Source of the DNA: Chitinophagaceae bacterium
Lineage (GTDB): Bacteria > Bacteroidota > Bacteroidia > Chitinophagales > UBA10324
DNA: 34,177 nucleotides
Assembly (NCBI GenBank): GCA_947474435.1
Contig: CANJII010000034.1
Coordinates: 1-34,177 of the forward strand
Direction: 5' to 3'
This document shows, piece after piece, positions 16,498 through 24,592 of this stretch. Each line of letters begins with the position of its first letter. The first letter of the stretch is position 1. The notes under the pieces were generated by a model. It was not told where the DNA came from. It worked only from the letters and a program-made list of their open reading frames with translations, and ran no database searches. A program made the translations under genes and the position numbers.

Positions 16498-17289
16498 ATG
16501 TCTCTCGAACATCATGGAAAGCCGGAAATTATGTTTCAACAACAGTTGGACAATGCTCGGCAATATGTCGTTCCGTTTATTCATCAGGTGAAACATGAAA
16601 TCAAAAATTTAAAAGTACTGGAAGTTGGAGCAGGCGAAGGTGGAGTGTTGTGTGCGTTTGCAGAACAAGGCGCAGATTGCACCGGATTGGAATTACAATA
16701 CTGGCGTGTTGATCGTGGAAAGGAATATGCAAAAGACTTTATCAGTCAATACAAATTGAATTTAAAAGTCGGAAATTTTTATGACGCGCAAATTCAAAAT
16801 GAATTTATTTCTCAGTTTGATATCATCATTTTAAAAGATGTGATTGAACATTTGCCGAATCAGGAATCAGTAATGCAAATGCTGAAACAGTTTTTGAAAA
16901 AAGACGGAATTATTTTTTTCGGATTTCCTCCGTGGTTCATGCCGTTTGGTGGTCATCAACAGGTGGCTATCGGAAAATTTGGAAAGCTCCCTTACTACCA
17001 CATTCTGCCGCGAAGCATTTATAAATTCGTATTAAAAAATATTCTAAAGCAACCTGAAACAACCATAACTGCATTGCTCGAAGTGCACGATACACAAATT
17101 TCCATCAACCGGTTTGAGCATTGTGTTAAAGGTGCCGGACTAAAAATTAAGAAGAAAGAATTTTTTCTAATCAATCCAATTTACCATTACAAATTCGGAT
17201 GGAAACCCCGAAAGCAAATTCCGGTTTTAAAATCAATACCTTTCTTCAGAGATTTTTTTACCACTTGCTGTTATTACATAGTTGGATGA
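16498..17289 (+). CDS. Class I SAM-dependent methyltransferase
   Basis: A 263-residue methyltransferase. SAM-binding motif I is LKVLEVGAGEGGVL (residues 38-50), an acidic residue for the ribose is in CTGLELQ, and the post-motif loop is DIIILKDVIEHLPN. The C-terminal half (GFPPWFMPFGGHQQ onwards) is basic and aromatic and ends in a hydrophobic stretch. The target cannot be read from the sequence. Placement after ugd suggests methylation of a polysaccharide or glycolipid, but the gap to ugd (70 bp) holds typical spacer sequence and the gene may be independent. ATG start. Confidence 0.88.
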   Translation: MSLEHHGKPEIMFQQQLDNARQYVVPFIHQVKHEIKNLKVLEVGAGEGGVLCAFAEQGADCTGLELQYWRVDRGKEYAKDFISQYKLNLKVGNFYDAQIQNEFISQFDIIILKDVIEHLPNQESVMQMLKQFLKKDGIIFFGFPPWFMPFGGHQQVAIGKFGKLPYYHILPRSIYKFVLKNILKQPETTITALLEVHDTQISINRFEHCVKGAGLKIKKKEFFLINPIYHYKFGWKPRKQIPVLKSIPFFRDFFTTCCYYIVG

Positions 17290-17367
17290 AGTGGGATGCA
17301 AATGCCATTCTTTCTCGTCCGATTTCTAATCCAACTTTTTAATATCCGATTTATGGATTCACCGAAC

Positions 17368-17375
17368 TATCTTGC
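17368..17375 (+). promoter_or_regulatory. Weak candidate promoter box upstream of uppS
   Basis: TATCTTGC resembles the Bacteroidota -7 box TAnnTTTGC with one T missing. It lies 18 bp before the TTG start of uppS, where a promoter for the uppS-bamA-skp block would be expected. The 104-bp gap contains no gene. Confidence 0.25.
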
Positions 17376-17393
17376 GCCGCATTTATTTCAGCC

Positions 17394-18140
17394 TTGAGCC
17401 TTAAAGAACAAATAGATATTTCCCGGATTCCTAAACACATTGCCGTCATAATGGATGGTAATGGTCGTTGGGCTCGCCAGCAAGGCGAGCAGCGTGTGTT
17501 TGGTCATCATCATGGTGTGCGTGCAGTGCGCGAAACCACTGAAGGCTGTGCTGAATTGGGCGTCGGATATTTAACATTGTATGCTTTCAGCACCGAAAAC
17601 TGGAATCGTCCGAAAGAAGAAGTAGATGCGCTGATGGAATTGTTAGTTCAAACAATCAGCAAGGAAATAAAAACGCTGATGGACAACAACATCAGTTTAA
17701 AAGCCATTGGTGATCTGGAATCTCTCCCCCGAAAATGTCACGATGAATTGAATCAGGCAATTACCACCACATCATCCAACACCGGAATGGAATTGATACT
17801 GGCGCTCAGTTACAGTTCTCGCTGGGAAATAACTAAGGCTGTAAAAGAAATTGCACAGTCAGTGAAGGAGGGTAAAATTTCTCCCGATGAAATTAATGAA
17901 CAGGTGATCAGCAATCATTTGTGTACAAAGGATTTTCCAGATCCCGAATTAATGATTCGCACCAGCGGCGAAATGCGCATCAGTAACTTTTTGCTATGGC
18001 AACTCGCTTATACTGAATTGTACATAACACCCGTTCTTTGGCCCGACTTCGGTCGCGAAGAATTGTATAAAGCCATTCTCGACTTTCAAAAACGCGAGCG
18101 CCGGTTCGGAATGACGAGTGAGCAGGTAACACTGAAATAA
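17394..18140 (+). CDS. uppS: Isoprenyl transferase / undecaprenyl diphosphate synthase, TTG start
   Basis: Elongates farnesyl diphosphate to undecaprenyl diphosphate, the lipid carrier for peptidoglycan and polysaccharide. It has the cis-prenyltransferase signature HIAVIMDGNGRWA with catalytic Asp21, then TLYAFSTENWNRPKEEV, and near the C terminus MIRTSGEMRISNFLLWQLAY and ELYITPVLWPDF. The family usually has RTGGE where this protein has RTSGE. The 248 residues are standard length. The only start that keeps the conserved N terminus is TTG; the first ATG in frame is Met20, inside the active-site motif. It is the first gene of the envelope block. Confidence 0.96.
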   Translation: MSLKEQIDISRIPKHIAVIMDGNGRWARQQGEQRVFGHHHGVRAVRETTEGCAELGVGYLTLYAFSTENWNRPKEEVDALMELLVQTISKEIKTLMDNNISLKAIGDLESLPRKCHDELNQAITTTSSNTGMELILALSYSSRWEITKAVKEIAQSVKEGKISPDEINEQVISNHLCTKDFPDPELMIRTSGEMRISNFLLWQLAYTELYITPVLWPDFGREELYKAILDFQKRERRFGMTSEQVTLK

Positions 18141-18200
18141 AAATTAAAGATTAAAAACTCAGCTTCGGAATTCGAATCTGATAAAATATAAAACCAACGA

Positions 18201-20699
18201 TTGAAAAATTTTCTCTTCATTATTATTCTCTCCTTTATCACGCTAAATTCATTTGCACAAACTGCAGATACCTTAAATGTTGATTACGGAAAATCTGTTG
18301 ACTACACATTGGCAGGTGTTACCGTGGAAGGAATTCAGTTTTTAGATAAAGACATTCTCATCACCATTGCCGATTTAAAAGTTGGATCGGTAATTACAGT
18401 TCCCGGAAATGAAATTGCCAAGGCCATTCAGAATCTGTGGAAGCAGGGATTGTTTGCCAATGTTCAGGTGGTGATAAAGAAAATTGAAGGCGATAAAATT
18501 TATCTTGCTTATGTGTTGCAAGAAAAACCACGACTTACCGCTTTCACTTTTAAAGGAATAAGAAAAGGAGAACAGGACGATTTGCGTGATAAACTTTCGT
18601 TAATAAAAGGAAAAACAGTTACCGAAAATTTAGTCATCAGTTCTAATAACATCATCAACGATTTTTATCTGGATAAAGGATTTCTGAATGTGAAGGTGGA
18701 TATTCAAACAGTGAAAGACACAGCCACACCAAACAGCGTGTTGATGTTTATTAATATTGATAAAGGAAACAGTGTAAAAATTGATCACATAGTTTTTGAA
18801 GGAAATACAAATGTGAAAGCAGGTCGCCTTCGACGCGCCATGAAAAACACAAAACAAAATCCATGGTACAGCATTTTCTCTACCAGTAAATTCATGAAAA
18901 AAGATTTTGCGGATGATAAAAACAATGTTGTTGCAGTTTATAATACCAAAGGATTTCGGGATGCAAAAGTTGAATCGGATACAGTTGTGAAAAATGAAAA
19001 AGGAAATCTCGACATCACCATAAAAATTAATGAAGGCAACAAATATTATTTCCGAAACATAACTTTCAGTGGCAACAGCAAGTATTCCAGCGGAAGATTA
19101 GATACCATTCTGAGTATTAAACCCGGAGAAATTTATAACGAAGAATTTCTGAACAAAAGATTATTCGCTGATCCGAACGGGAATGATATTTCATCATTGT
19201 ATATGGATGATGGATACTTGTTTTTCTCTGCAACTCCTGTTGAAGTAAATGTGGTGAACGATTCAGTTGATTTGGAAATAAGAATTTACGAAGGACCACA
19301 AGCCACCATCAATAACATAAATATCAGTGGCAATTCAAAAACTGCAGAGCGAGTTATTCGTCGGGTGATTAGAACTTTGCCCGGAAATAAATTCAGTCGT
19401 GCCGATGTAATTCGAACACAGAGGGAAATTGCAACGCTCGGAGTATTTAATCCTGAAGCAATAAAAATTACTCCCGAACCACATCCCGAAAATGGAACAG
19501 TTGATATTAATTATGAAGTGGAAGAAAAGCCAAGCGATCAGTTTGAATTGAGTGCAGGTTATGGTGGCGCTACCGGAATTGTGGGCGCTCTTGGAGTTTC
19601 GTTCAATAATTTTTCATTGCGAAACATGTTTGCAAAAGGTGGATGGGATCCTATTCCTTCCGGCGATTTGCAGCGGCTTTCAATGCGCGTGAATTCAAGT
19701 GGCAAAGCCTATCAGTCTTATAATCTTTCCTTCACTGAACCTTATCTTGGTGGTCACAAACCAAATTCGTTTTCAGTTGGTGGAGTTCACACTCGTTATA
19801 CGAATTACAAAAAGAAAGATGATCCATTGTATGGTTCATTGGTTACAAATGGAGGAACAGTTGGATATGGTGTTCAGTTAAAATGGCCCGATGATTATTT
19901 CACTTTAATTTCTTCACTGGATTATCAGAATTACCGCGTAAATAATTATGCAACTTCTTATTTCAGTGGAGTAACCAAGGGAAGTTTTAATAATTTAGGA
20001 TTACAGGAATCATTCTCGCGCAATTCAGTTGACAATCCGCAGTTTCCTATGCGTGGTTCCAGTTTTTCATTGACTGCCAAAATCACTCCGCCATATTCTT
20101 TATTCAACAAAGCAAAATTTTCTGATCCCAATCTTGATTATCAAACAAAGTTTAAGTGGGTTGAATATCACAAGTATCGTTTTAATGCTGAATGGTACAC
20201 CAGTCCGTTTGGAAAGTTTGTAATTAAAACATCAGCCAAGTTCGGATTCATGGGTTACTACAATAAAAACATTGGCTTGAGTTCGTTTGAAACTTATTCT
20301 TTCGGAGGCGATTTCACAGCTAACTACAATCCGATTCTCGGCCAGGAATCAATCACGCTTCGTGGTTATGATCAACGGCCACAGGATCAGACTTCAACCA
20401 TCTTTAATAAATTCACTATCGAACTTCGATATCCGTTCAGCACCAATCCATCAACATTTGTTTATGGCTTGGTATTTTTAGAAGGCGGAAATGCCTGGAC
20501 AAAATTTAAAGAATACGATCCGTTCCAGTTAAACAGAGCAGCAGGTGTTGGATTAAGAGTATTTCTTCCGGCATTCGGATTACTTGGTTTTGATTATGGC
20601 ATCGGCTTTGACAAGAATGCACCCAAACCAAAAAATGTTGGCGAATTTTTCAGCAACTACGGAAAGTTTAACATTATACTTGGATTTGAACCTGAATAA
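18201..20699 (+). CDS. bamA: Outer membrane protein assembly factor BamA, TTG start
   Basis: Central subunit of the machine that inserts beta-barrel proteins into the outer membrane. It has a signal peptide (MKNFLFIIILSFITLNSFAQ), five POTRA repeats over about residues 34-435 (visible as FKGIR, IVFEGNTNVKAGRLRRAM, ITFSGNSKYSSGRLD, INISGNSKTAERVIRR), and a C-terminal Omp85 barrel to residue 832. The loop-6 motif is LRGYD with Arg721, the equivalent of VRGF in E. coli. The start must be TTG: an in-frame TAA lies 12 bases upstream and no ATG precedes the signal peptide. It sits between uppS and the skp genes, as is usual in Bacteroidota. Confidence 0.96.
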   Translation: MKNFLFIIILSFITLNSFAQTADTLNVDYGKSVDYTLAGVTVEGIQFLDKDILITIADLKVGSVITVPGNEIAKAIQNLWKQGLFANVQVVIKKIEGDKIYLAYVLQEKPRLTAFTFKGIRKGEQDDLRDKLSLIKGKTVTENLVISSNNIINDFYLDKGFLNVKVDIQTVKDTATPNSVLMFINIDKGNSVKIDHIVFEGNTNVKAGRLRRAMKNTKQNPWYSIFSTSKFMKKDFADDKNNVVAVYNTKGFRDAKVESDTVVKNEKGNLDITIKINEGNKYYFRNITFSGNSKYSSGRLDTILSIKPGEIYNEEFLNKRLFADPNGNDISSLYMDDGYLFFSATPVEVNVVNDSVDLEIRIYEGPQATINNINISGNSKTAERVIRRVIRTLPGNKFSRADVIRTQREIATLGVFNPEAIKITPEPHPENGTVDINYEVEEKPSDQFELSAGYGGATGIVGALGVSFNNFSLRNMFAKGGWDPIPSGDLQRLSMRVNSSGKAYQSYNLSFTEPYLGGHKPNSFSVGGVHTRYTNYKKKDDPLYGSLVTNGGTVGYGVQLKWPDDYFTLISSLDYQNYRVNNYATSYFSGVTKGSFNNLGLQESFSRNSVDNPQFPMRGSSFSLTAKITPPYSLFNKAKFSDPNLDYQTKFKWVEYHKYRFNAEWYTSPFGKFVIKTSAKFGFMGYYNKNIGLSSFETYSFGGDFTANYNPILGQESITLRGYDQRPQDQTSTIFNKFTIELRYPFSTNPSTFVYGLVFLEGGNAWTKFKEYDPFQLNRAAGVGLRVFLPAFGLLGFDYGIGFDKNAPKPKNVGEFFSNYGKFNIILGFEPE

Positions 20700-20728
20700 A
20701 ATTTCTTTTACAAAAAAAATTTTAAACC

Positions 20729-21268
20729 ATGCGTAAAAAACTATTTATCGTTTTAACAATTTTGATGACAGCAGAAGTTGCCTCAGCCCAACGATTTGCC
20801 TATGTTGACTCCGATTATATTCTGAACAATGTTCCGGAATATACTGATGCTCAAAAAAAATTAGATGACATTTCAAAAGGATTTCAGAAAGAAATAGAAG
20901 ACAAGTACAAAGAGATTGACGGAATGTATAAGCAATACCAACAGGATCAGGTGTTGTTGACTGAAGAGATGCGCAAAGCCCGCCAGAAAGAAATTGAAGA
21001 CAAGGAAAAAGCAGTAAAAGATTTACAGAAAAAACATTTCGGTTCCGAAGGCGATTTATTTAAAAAGCGCCAGGAATTAATTAAACCAATACAGGATAAG
21101 GTGTATGATGCATTGCAAAAAGTATCCACTCAATTGGGGTACGATATGGTGTTTGATAAAAACGGCGGAACTACTGTATTGTATTCAAATCCGAAAATTG
21201 ATATCAGTGATAAAGTGCTCACACAAATGGGATACACACCTAAAACAACAACCACTACTCCTAAATAA
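20729..21268 (+). CDS. OmpH/Skp-family periplasmic chaperone, first paralog
   Basis: A 179-residue periplasmic holdase for outer-membrane protein precursors. The signal peptide is MRKKLFIVLTILMTAEVASA. It is followed by QRFAYVDSDYILNNVPEY, the typical Skp beginning, a long charged coiled coil (residues about 40-125), and the C-terminal strand region LGYDMVFDKNGGTTVLYSNP. It ends in a Thr-Lys-Pro tail (KTTTTTPK). It lies 29 bp after bamA, whose clients it would escort. ATG start. Confidence 0.93.
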   Translation: MRKKLFIVLTILMTAEVASAQRFAYVDSDYILNNVPEYTDAQKKLDDISKGFQKEIEDKYKEIDGMYKQYQQDQVLLTEEMRKARQKEIEDKEKAVKDLQKKHFGSEGDLFKKRQELIKPIQDKVYDALQKVSTQLGYDMVFDKNGGTTVLYSNPKIDISDKVLTQMGYTPKTTTTTPK

Positions 21269-21278
21269 ATAATCCGAT

Positions 21279-21286
21279 TATTTTTG
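21279..21286 (+). promoter_or_regulatory. Putative -7 promoter box (TATTTTTG) between the two skp genes
   Basis: TATTTTTG matches TAnnTTTG exactly, is followed by C, and lies 21 bp before the ATG of the second skp gene. It could give skp2-murI their own transcript inside the larger block. The AT-rich sequence makes a chance match possible. Confidence 0.4.
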
Positions 21287-21307
21287 CCCACCTTACTAAA
21301 AAACAAC

Positions 21308-21817
21308 ATGACTAAAAATTTTTCGCGAATTGCAATTGCCTTATTACTGATTTTGAGTTTCTCCACTACTCAGGCACAAAAGTTTGGACACATTAATTCT
21401 TCAGATTTATTGCAGGCAATGCCTGAAGTAAAAAAAGCCGATTCAGCTTTACAGGTTTATCAAAAAAGTCTGGAAGATTTGAACGAAAGCATGACCAAGG
21501 AATACAGTACTAAACTGAACGACTACCAGACCAACGGAGCAACCATGAATGATGCAGTTCGTCAGGTAAAAGAACAAGAGCTTGGTGATCTGGAACAGCG
21601 CATTCAAAAATTTCAGGCAGAAGCTCAGGATAAATTCGCCTCTAAAAAAGATGAACTCTATACTCCCATATTAAAGAAAGCTGAAGACGGAATTAAATCT
21701 GTTGCAAAAGATAACGGCTATGCTTATGTGTTTGATACCAGTGTTGGCGCTGTGATATATGCACAGGATTCAGACAACATTATGGATTTAGTGAAAAAGA
21801 AACTCGGACTTAAATAA
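21308..21817 (+). CDS. OmpH/Skp-family periplasmic chaperone, second paralog
   Basis: A 169-residue paralog of the preceding gene. The signal is MTKNFSRIAIALLLILSFST ending before QAQKFGHINSSDLLQAMPEV. The coiled coil runs from about residue 35 to 120 and the end is DNGYAYVFDTSVGAVIYAQD. The longer frame begins at TTG 21284, which overlaps the -7 box at 21279-21286 and adds eight residues before a normal basic signal, so I use ATG 21308. Tandem skp paralogs after bamA are common in this phylum; the two may differ in clients or form mixed trimers (inference). Confidence 0.92.
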   Translation: MTKNFSRIAIALLLILSFSTTQAQKFGHINSSDLLQAMPEVKKADSALQVYQKSLEDLNESMTKEYSTKLNDYQTNGATMNDAVRQVKEQELGDLEQRIQKFQAEAQDKFASKKDELYTPILKKAEDGIKSVAKDNGYAYVFDTSVGAVIYAQDSDNIMDLVKKKLGLK

Positions 21818-21825
21818 GTTTTCAA

Positions 21826-22635
21826 TTGTTGAATGCTCAACAACCGATTGGAATTTTTGATTCAGGTATTGGCGGCCTCACAGTCGCCAATGCTGTTTCT
21901 AAGGCTTTGCCCAATGAAGAACTGATTTATTTCGGCGATACTGCTCACCTGCCATATGGCGATAAATCAGTAGAAGCCATTCAGGGTTATTCAATAAAGA
22001 TTGCTGATTTCCTATTGCAAAAAAATTGCAAACTGATTTTGATTGCGTGCAACACTGCATCAGCAGCAGCTTATGAAACCTTGAAAAATTACATTGGCGA
22101 TAAAGCTTTATTGATGAATGTAATTGACCCCATGGTGCAAGCAATTGCCAACGATACTTCAATTAAAAAACTCGGCATCATCGGAACCAAGGGAACAATA
22201 TCTTCAGGTATTTATGAAAAGAAATTAAAAGCAATTCGGCCGACACTGGAGCCATCATCATTGGCCACTGCATTGCTCGCCTCAATGATAGAAGCCGGAT
22301 TTTATAACAACAGCGTGAGTCAGGCAATCATCAATTCGTATTTAGCGTATCCTGATTTTCAGGATGTGGATGGAATGGTTCTCGCTTGTACACATTATCC
22401 GTTAATCAGAAAAGAAATTGAATTCTTTTATCATAACCGGATAAAAGTTTTTGATTCAACTGATATTATTGCTTCAGCAGTTCAGAAAGTTTTGACTGAA
22501 AATAATTTATTGAATCATTCAAAAAATCAGAAACACCATTTTTATGTTTCAGATTTCACTCCTGCGTTTGAAACAACTGCGCGGATATTTTTTCATGAAG
22601 AAATTGTGCTGGAGCATTATCCATTGTGGGATTAA
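21826..22635 (+). CDS. murI: Glutamate racemase, TTG start
   Basis: Makes D-glutamate for peptidoglycan by a two-cysteine racemisation. It shows IGIFDSGIGGLTVANAV (residues 8-24), IYFGDTAHLPYGDKS, the first catalytic cysteine Cys75 in LIACNTASAAAYE and the second, Cys188, in VLACTHYPLI. The 269 residues are normal. No ATG is available between the in-frame stop at 21811 and the conserved core, so it starts at TTG 21826 or 21829. It lies 8 bp after the second skp gene and is probably co-transcribed with it. Confidence 0.95.
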   Translation: MLNAQQPIGIFDSGIGGLTVANAVSKALPNEELIYFGDTAHLPYGDKSVEAIQGYSIKIADFLLQKNCKLILIACNTASAAAYETLKNYIGDKALLMNVIDPMVQAIANDTSIKKLGIIGTKGTISSGIYEKKLKAIRPTLEPSSLATALLASMIEAGFYNNSVSQAIINSYLAYPDFQDVDGMVLACTHYPLIRKEIEFFYHNRIKVFDSTDIIASAVQKVLTENNLLNHSKNQKHHFYVSDFTPAFETTARIFFHEEIVLEHYPLWD

Positions 22636-22663
22636 ATACTTTTTGACAAAAGAACTTTTTATT

Positions 22664-22692
22664 TTGAGCGTTAAACTTTTTGTTTAACTCAA
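22664..22692. promoter_or_regulatory. Inverted repeat upstream of the ECF sigma gene
   Basis: TTGAG-CG-TTAAAC (22664-22676), a five-T loop, then GTTTAACTCAA (22682-22692): an 11-bp stem with a 2-nt bulge. It lies 29 bp after murI and 34 bp before the sigma factor start. No U-run follows the right arm, so it is not a standard terminator. It may be an operator, or a weak transcript end for murI. Confidence 0.4.
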
Positions 22693-22726
22693 GGTCAGAG
22701 AAATTCCATCATCAAATTACATTTGA

Positions 22727-23278
22727 ATGACACTTCAAATAACCGATGCAGAATTATTAATGCAGTTTCGCACAACTGACAGGCGCGAAGAGAGTTACAC
22801 CATTCTCATTCGCCGTTATCAGGAGCGGTTGTACTGGCACATACGCCGCATTGTGATTAACCACGACGATGCAAATGATATTCTGCAAAATGTTTTTATC
22901 AAAGTGTGGAAGAGCTTGGATGGGTTTCGTGAAGACTCACAATTGTTTACATGGCTTTATAGAATCGCCACGAACGAAAGCATCACATTTTTAAACAGCA
23001 AGAAGAAACGATTTTATCTCCCGATTGAAGATGTCACCAAGGAATTAAAAAATAAACTCACCACATCCGGAAATTTTTCTGAGAGCAAAACAGAATTGAA
23101 ATTGCAGGAAGCCATTTTGAATTTGCCCGAAAAACAACGGATAGTTTTCAATCTCCGTTACTACGACGAAATGCCTTACGAAGAAATGAGTCGCGTGCTC
23201 GGCACATCGGAAGGCGCACTGAAAGCATCATTCCATCACGCTGTGAAAAAAGTAGAGAAATTTTTACTCGCCGATTAA
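22727..23278 (+). CDS. ECF-type RNA polymerase sigma factor
   Basis: A 183-residue sigma-70 family protein with only regions 2 and 4. Region 2 shows ILIRRYQERLYWHIRRIV, DANDILQNVFIKVWKSL and FTWLYRIATNESITFL. Region 4 shows LPEKQRIVFNLRYYDEMPY and the helix-turn-helix MSRVLGTSEGALKASFHHA. Its target promoters cannot be told from the window. The next gene encodes a one-TM protein with a cytoplasmic N terminus, the usual place for an anti-sigma factor, and a periplasmic Spy-like protein follows, which suggests an envelope-stress circuit. ATG start. Confidence 0.94.
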   Translation: MTLQITDAELLMQFRTTDRREESYTILIRRYQERLYWHIRRIVINHDDANDILQNVFIKVWKSLDGFREDSQLFTWLYRIATNESITFLNSKKKRFYLPIEDVTKELKNKLTTSGNFSESKTELKLQEAILNLPEKQRIVFNLRYYDEMPYEEMSRVLGTSEGALKASFHHAVKKVEKFLLAD

Positions 23279-23347
23279 ACCTAATGGCAACTGTAACATC
23301 TTAAATCAACCCGAAACTAAAAACCAGAAACCCGGAACTTTCAATTG

Positions 23348-23968
23348 ATGGAAAACAGGAACGACATATTAAATGAATTAAAACAACTCTCTCTGTTTTT
23401 AGCTGAACGGAAAAAAGAGAATCTGTTTATTGTTCCCGAAAATTATTTCAGCAGTGTTGAACACAATGTGATGGAAAAAATTTATGCTGAATCAGTGAGC
23501 GCTGAATTAAAAAATTCAAGTTTGAAGGAAATTAAAAAGCAGGAAGTGTTTGATGTGCCGTACGGATATTTCGAACGATTGCCAAATGAAATTCTGCAAA
23601 AGACTTCGCGCAAAAAATCGCAATCCATTTTGGAAGGTGTGAATGAATACTTTCAATATTCTTTTCGGTTAACACATTTGCTGGCTGCAACTCCAATGCT
23701 CGCGGTTATGATTTTAGCAATTTTGGTTTTAACAAAACCTGCTGATGTGATTGAAAATGATTCTGCAATTGCACAAGTGAGCAACGAAGAAATCAGTAAC
23801 TATCTTTCTGAAAATATTTCTTCTTTGGATGAAAGTTCCATTGTAGCGCAAATGGATGATAATTCAATTTCAAAACTCACCTCGGGCATTGAACAGGAAG
23901 CGAATGAATATGATGAATTGCTGATTGATGCCACACAAGTAACAATTGACGACATACAAAATCTTTAA
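23348..23968 (+). CDS. Single-pass membrane protein, putative anti-sigma factor
   Basis: A 206-residue protein with one membrane segment (about residues 110-129, HLLAATPMLAVMILAILVL). The N-terminal cytoplasmic part holds two copies of a short motif, VPENYFSSVEHNVMEKI (about 29-45) and VPYGYFERLPNEILQK (about 70-85), a pattern seen in many Bacteroidota proteins beside ECF sigma genes. The periplasmic tail is acidic, Ser- and Asn-rich. No zinc-binding anti-sigma (ZAS) motif is visible. Role inferred from position 69 bp after the sigma gene. A TTG at 23345 directly precedes the ATG used here. Confidence 0.75.
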   Translation: MENRNDILNELKQLSLFLAERKKENLFIVPENYFSSVEHNVMEKIYAESVSAELKNSSLKEIKKQEVFDVPYGYFERLPNEILQKTSRKKSQSILEGVNEYFQYSFRLTHLLAATPMLAVMILAILVLTKPADVIENDSAIAQVSNEEISNYLSENISSLDESSIVAQMDDNSISKLTSGIEQEANEYDELLIDATQVTIDDIQNL

Positions 23969-23989
23969 ACGATAAATAATTTTTACAAA

Positions 23990-24484
23990 ATGAAAAAGAG
24001 AATTTTTTTACTAATGATTGCCGTAATGAGTTTCGTACTGGTAAAAGCACAACCCGGTCCCGGCGGTGGCGACAAGAAAGAAAAAATTGAAGCAATAAAA
24101 ATCGGATACCTCACCAAGCAACTGGAATTGACAACTGAAGAAGCAAAACTTTTCTGGCCCATCTATAACCAGTATGATGCTGAGATGGAAGTAATTCATA
24201 AAAACAGAAAAACTGAATTAATGAATGCGAAAATCAACTTCGAGGAAATGAGCGACGCTGATTTAGCTAAAATAATTGATAGCGAATTCTACTCACAACA
24301 GCAAGAACTCAACATCAAAAAGAAATACAATGAAGAGTTTAAAAAAGTTTTGTCAGTAAAAAAGGTCGCGAAGTTTTGGGTGGCCGAACAAAAATTCAAA
24401 CTTTACCTGCTCGAACAATTAAAACAACAAAAAGAAAATGGCATGCCTCCGCCAAAAGGTCCCGGTCCGGGCGGACCACATTAA
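23990..24484 (+). CDS. Secreted Spy/CpxP-like protein (putative sensor of the ECF circuit)
   Basis: A 164-residue exported protein with signal MKKRIFLLMIAVMSFVLVKA. The mature part is helical and strongly charged, with LTKQLELTTEEAKLFWPIYN and YNEEFKKVLSVKKVAKFWVA, similar in layout to the LTxxQ helices of Spy/CpxP periplasmic chaperones. Both ends are Pro/Gly-rich (PGPGGGD and PPPKGPGPGGPH). Proteins of this sort beside ECF sigma genes in Bacteroidota are often labelled sensors of ECF-type sigma factors. It lies 21 bp after the putative anti-sigma gene, probably in the same operon. The function is inferred. Confidence 0.78.
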   Translation: MKKRIFLLMIAVMSFVLVKAQPGPGGGDKKEKIEAIKIGYLTKQLELTTEEAKLFWPIYNQYDAEMEVIHKNRKTELMNAKINFEEMSDADLAKIIDSEFYSQQQELNIKKKYNEEFKKVLSVKKVAKFWVAEQKFKLYLLEQLKQQKENGMPPPKGPGPGGPH

Positions 24485-24507
24485 ATTGTTGGCATATGAA
24501 ATGCAAA

Positions 24508-24515
24508 TACATTTG
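24508..24515 (+). promoter_or_regulatory. Putative promoter (TACATTTG) for the lipoprotein gene
   Basis: TACATTTG matches TAnnTTTG exactly and is followed by C. TTG triplets at 24486 and 24489, 16-19 bp upstream, could serve as the -33 element. It would give a 5' leader of about 75 bases before the ATG at 24593. The 108-bp gap holds no gene. Confidence 0.5.
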
Positions 24516-24592
24516 CCCTGTTAAAAATCTGATACAACTTCATTCAATAAAATTTCATCTTTAAAAAGTCAATCGATAAAAAATAATTAATT

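Noticed and set aside
22664-22692. Inverted repeat as a Rho-independent terminator of murI
   Set aside because: No T-run follows the stem on the + strand and the stem has a bulge; kept only as a possible regulatory palindrome.
22718-22725. TACATTTG, an exact -7 box match directly before the ECF sigma ATG
   Set aside because: It would put the transcription start inside the coding region, and the N terminus MTLQITDAELLMQF looks like genuine sigma sequence, so the match is probably chance.
22837-22852. TGGCAC as a sigma-54 -24 element
   Set aside because: It lies inside the ECF sigma coding region, and the required TTGC at the -12 spacing is absent (CCGC instead).
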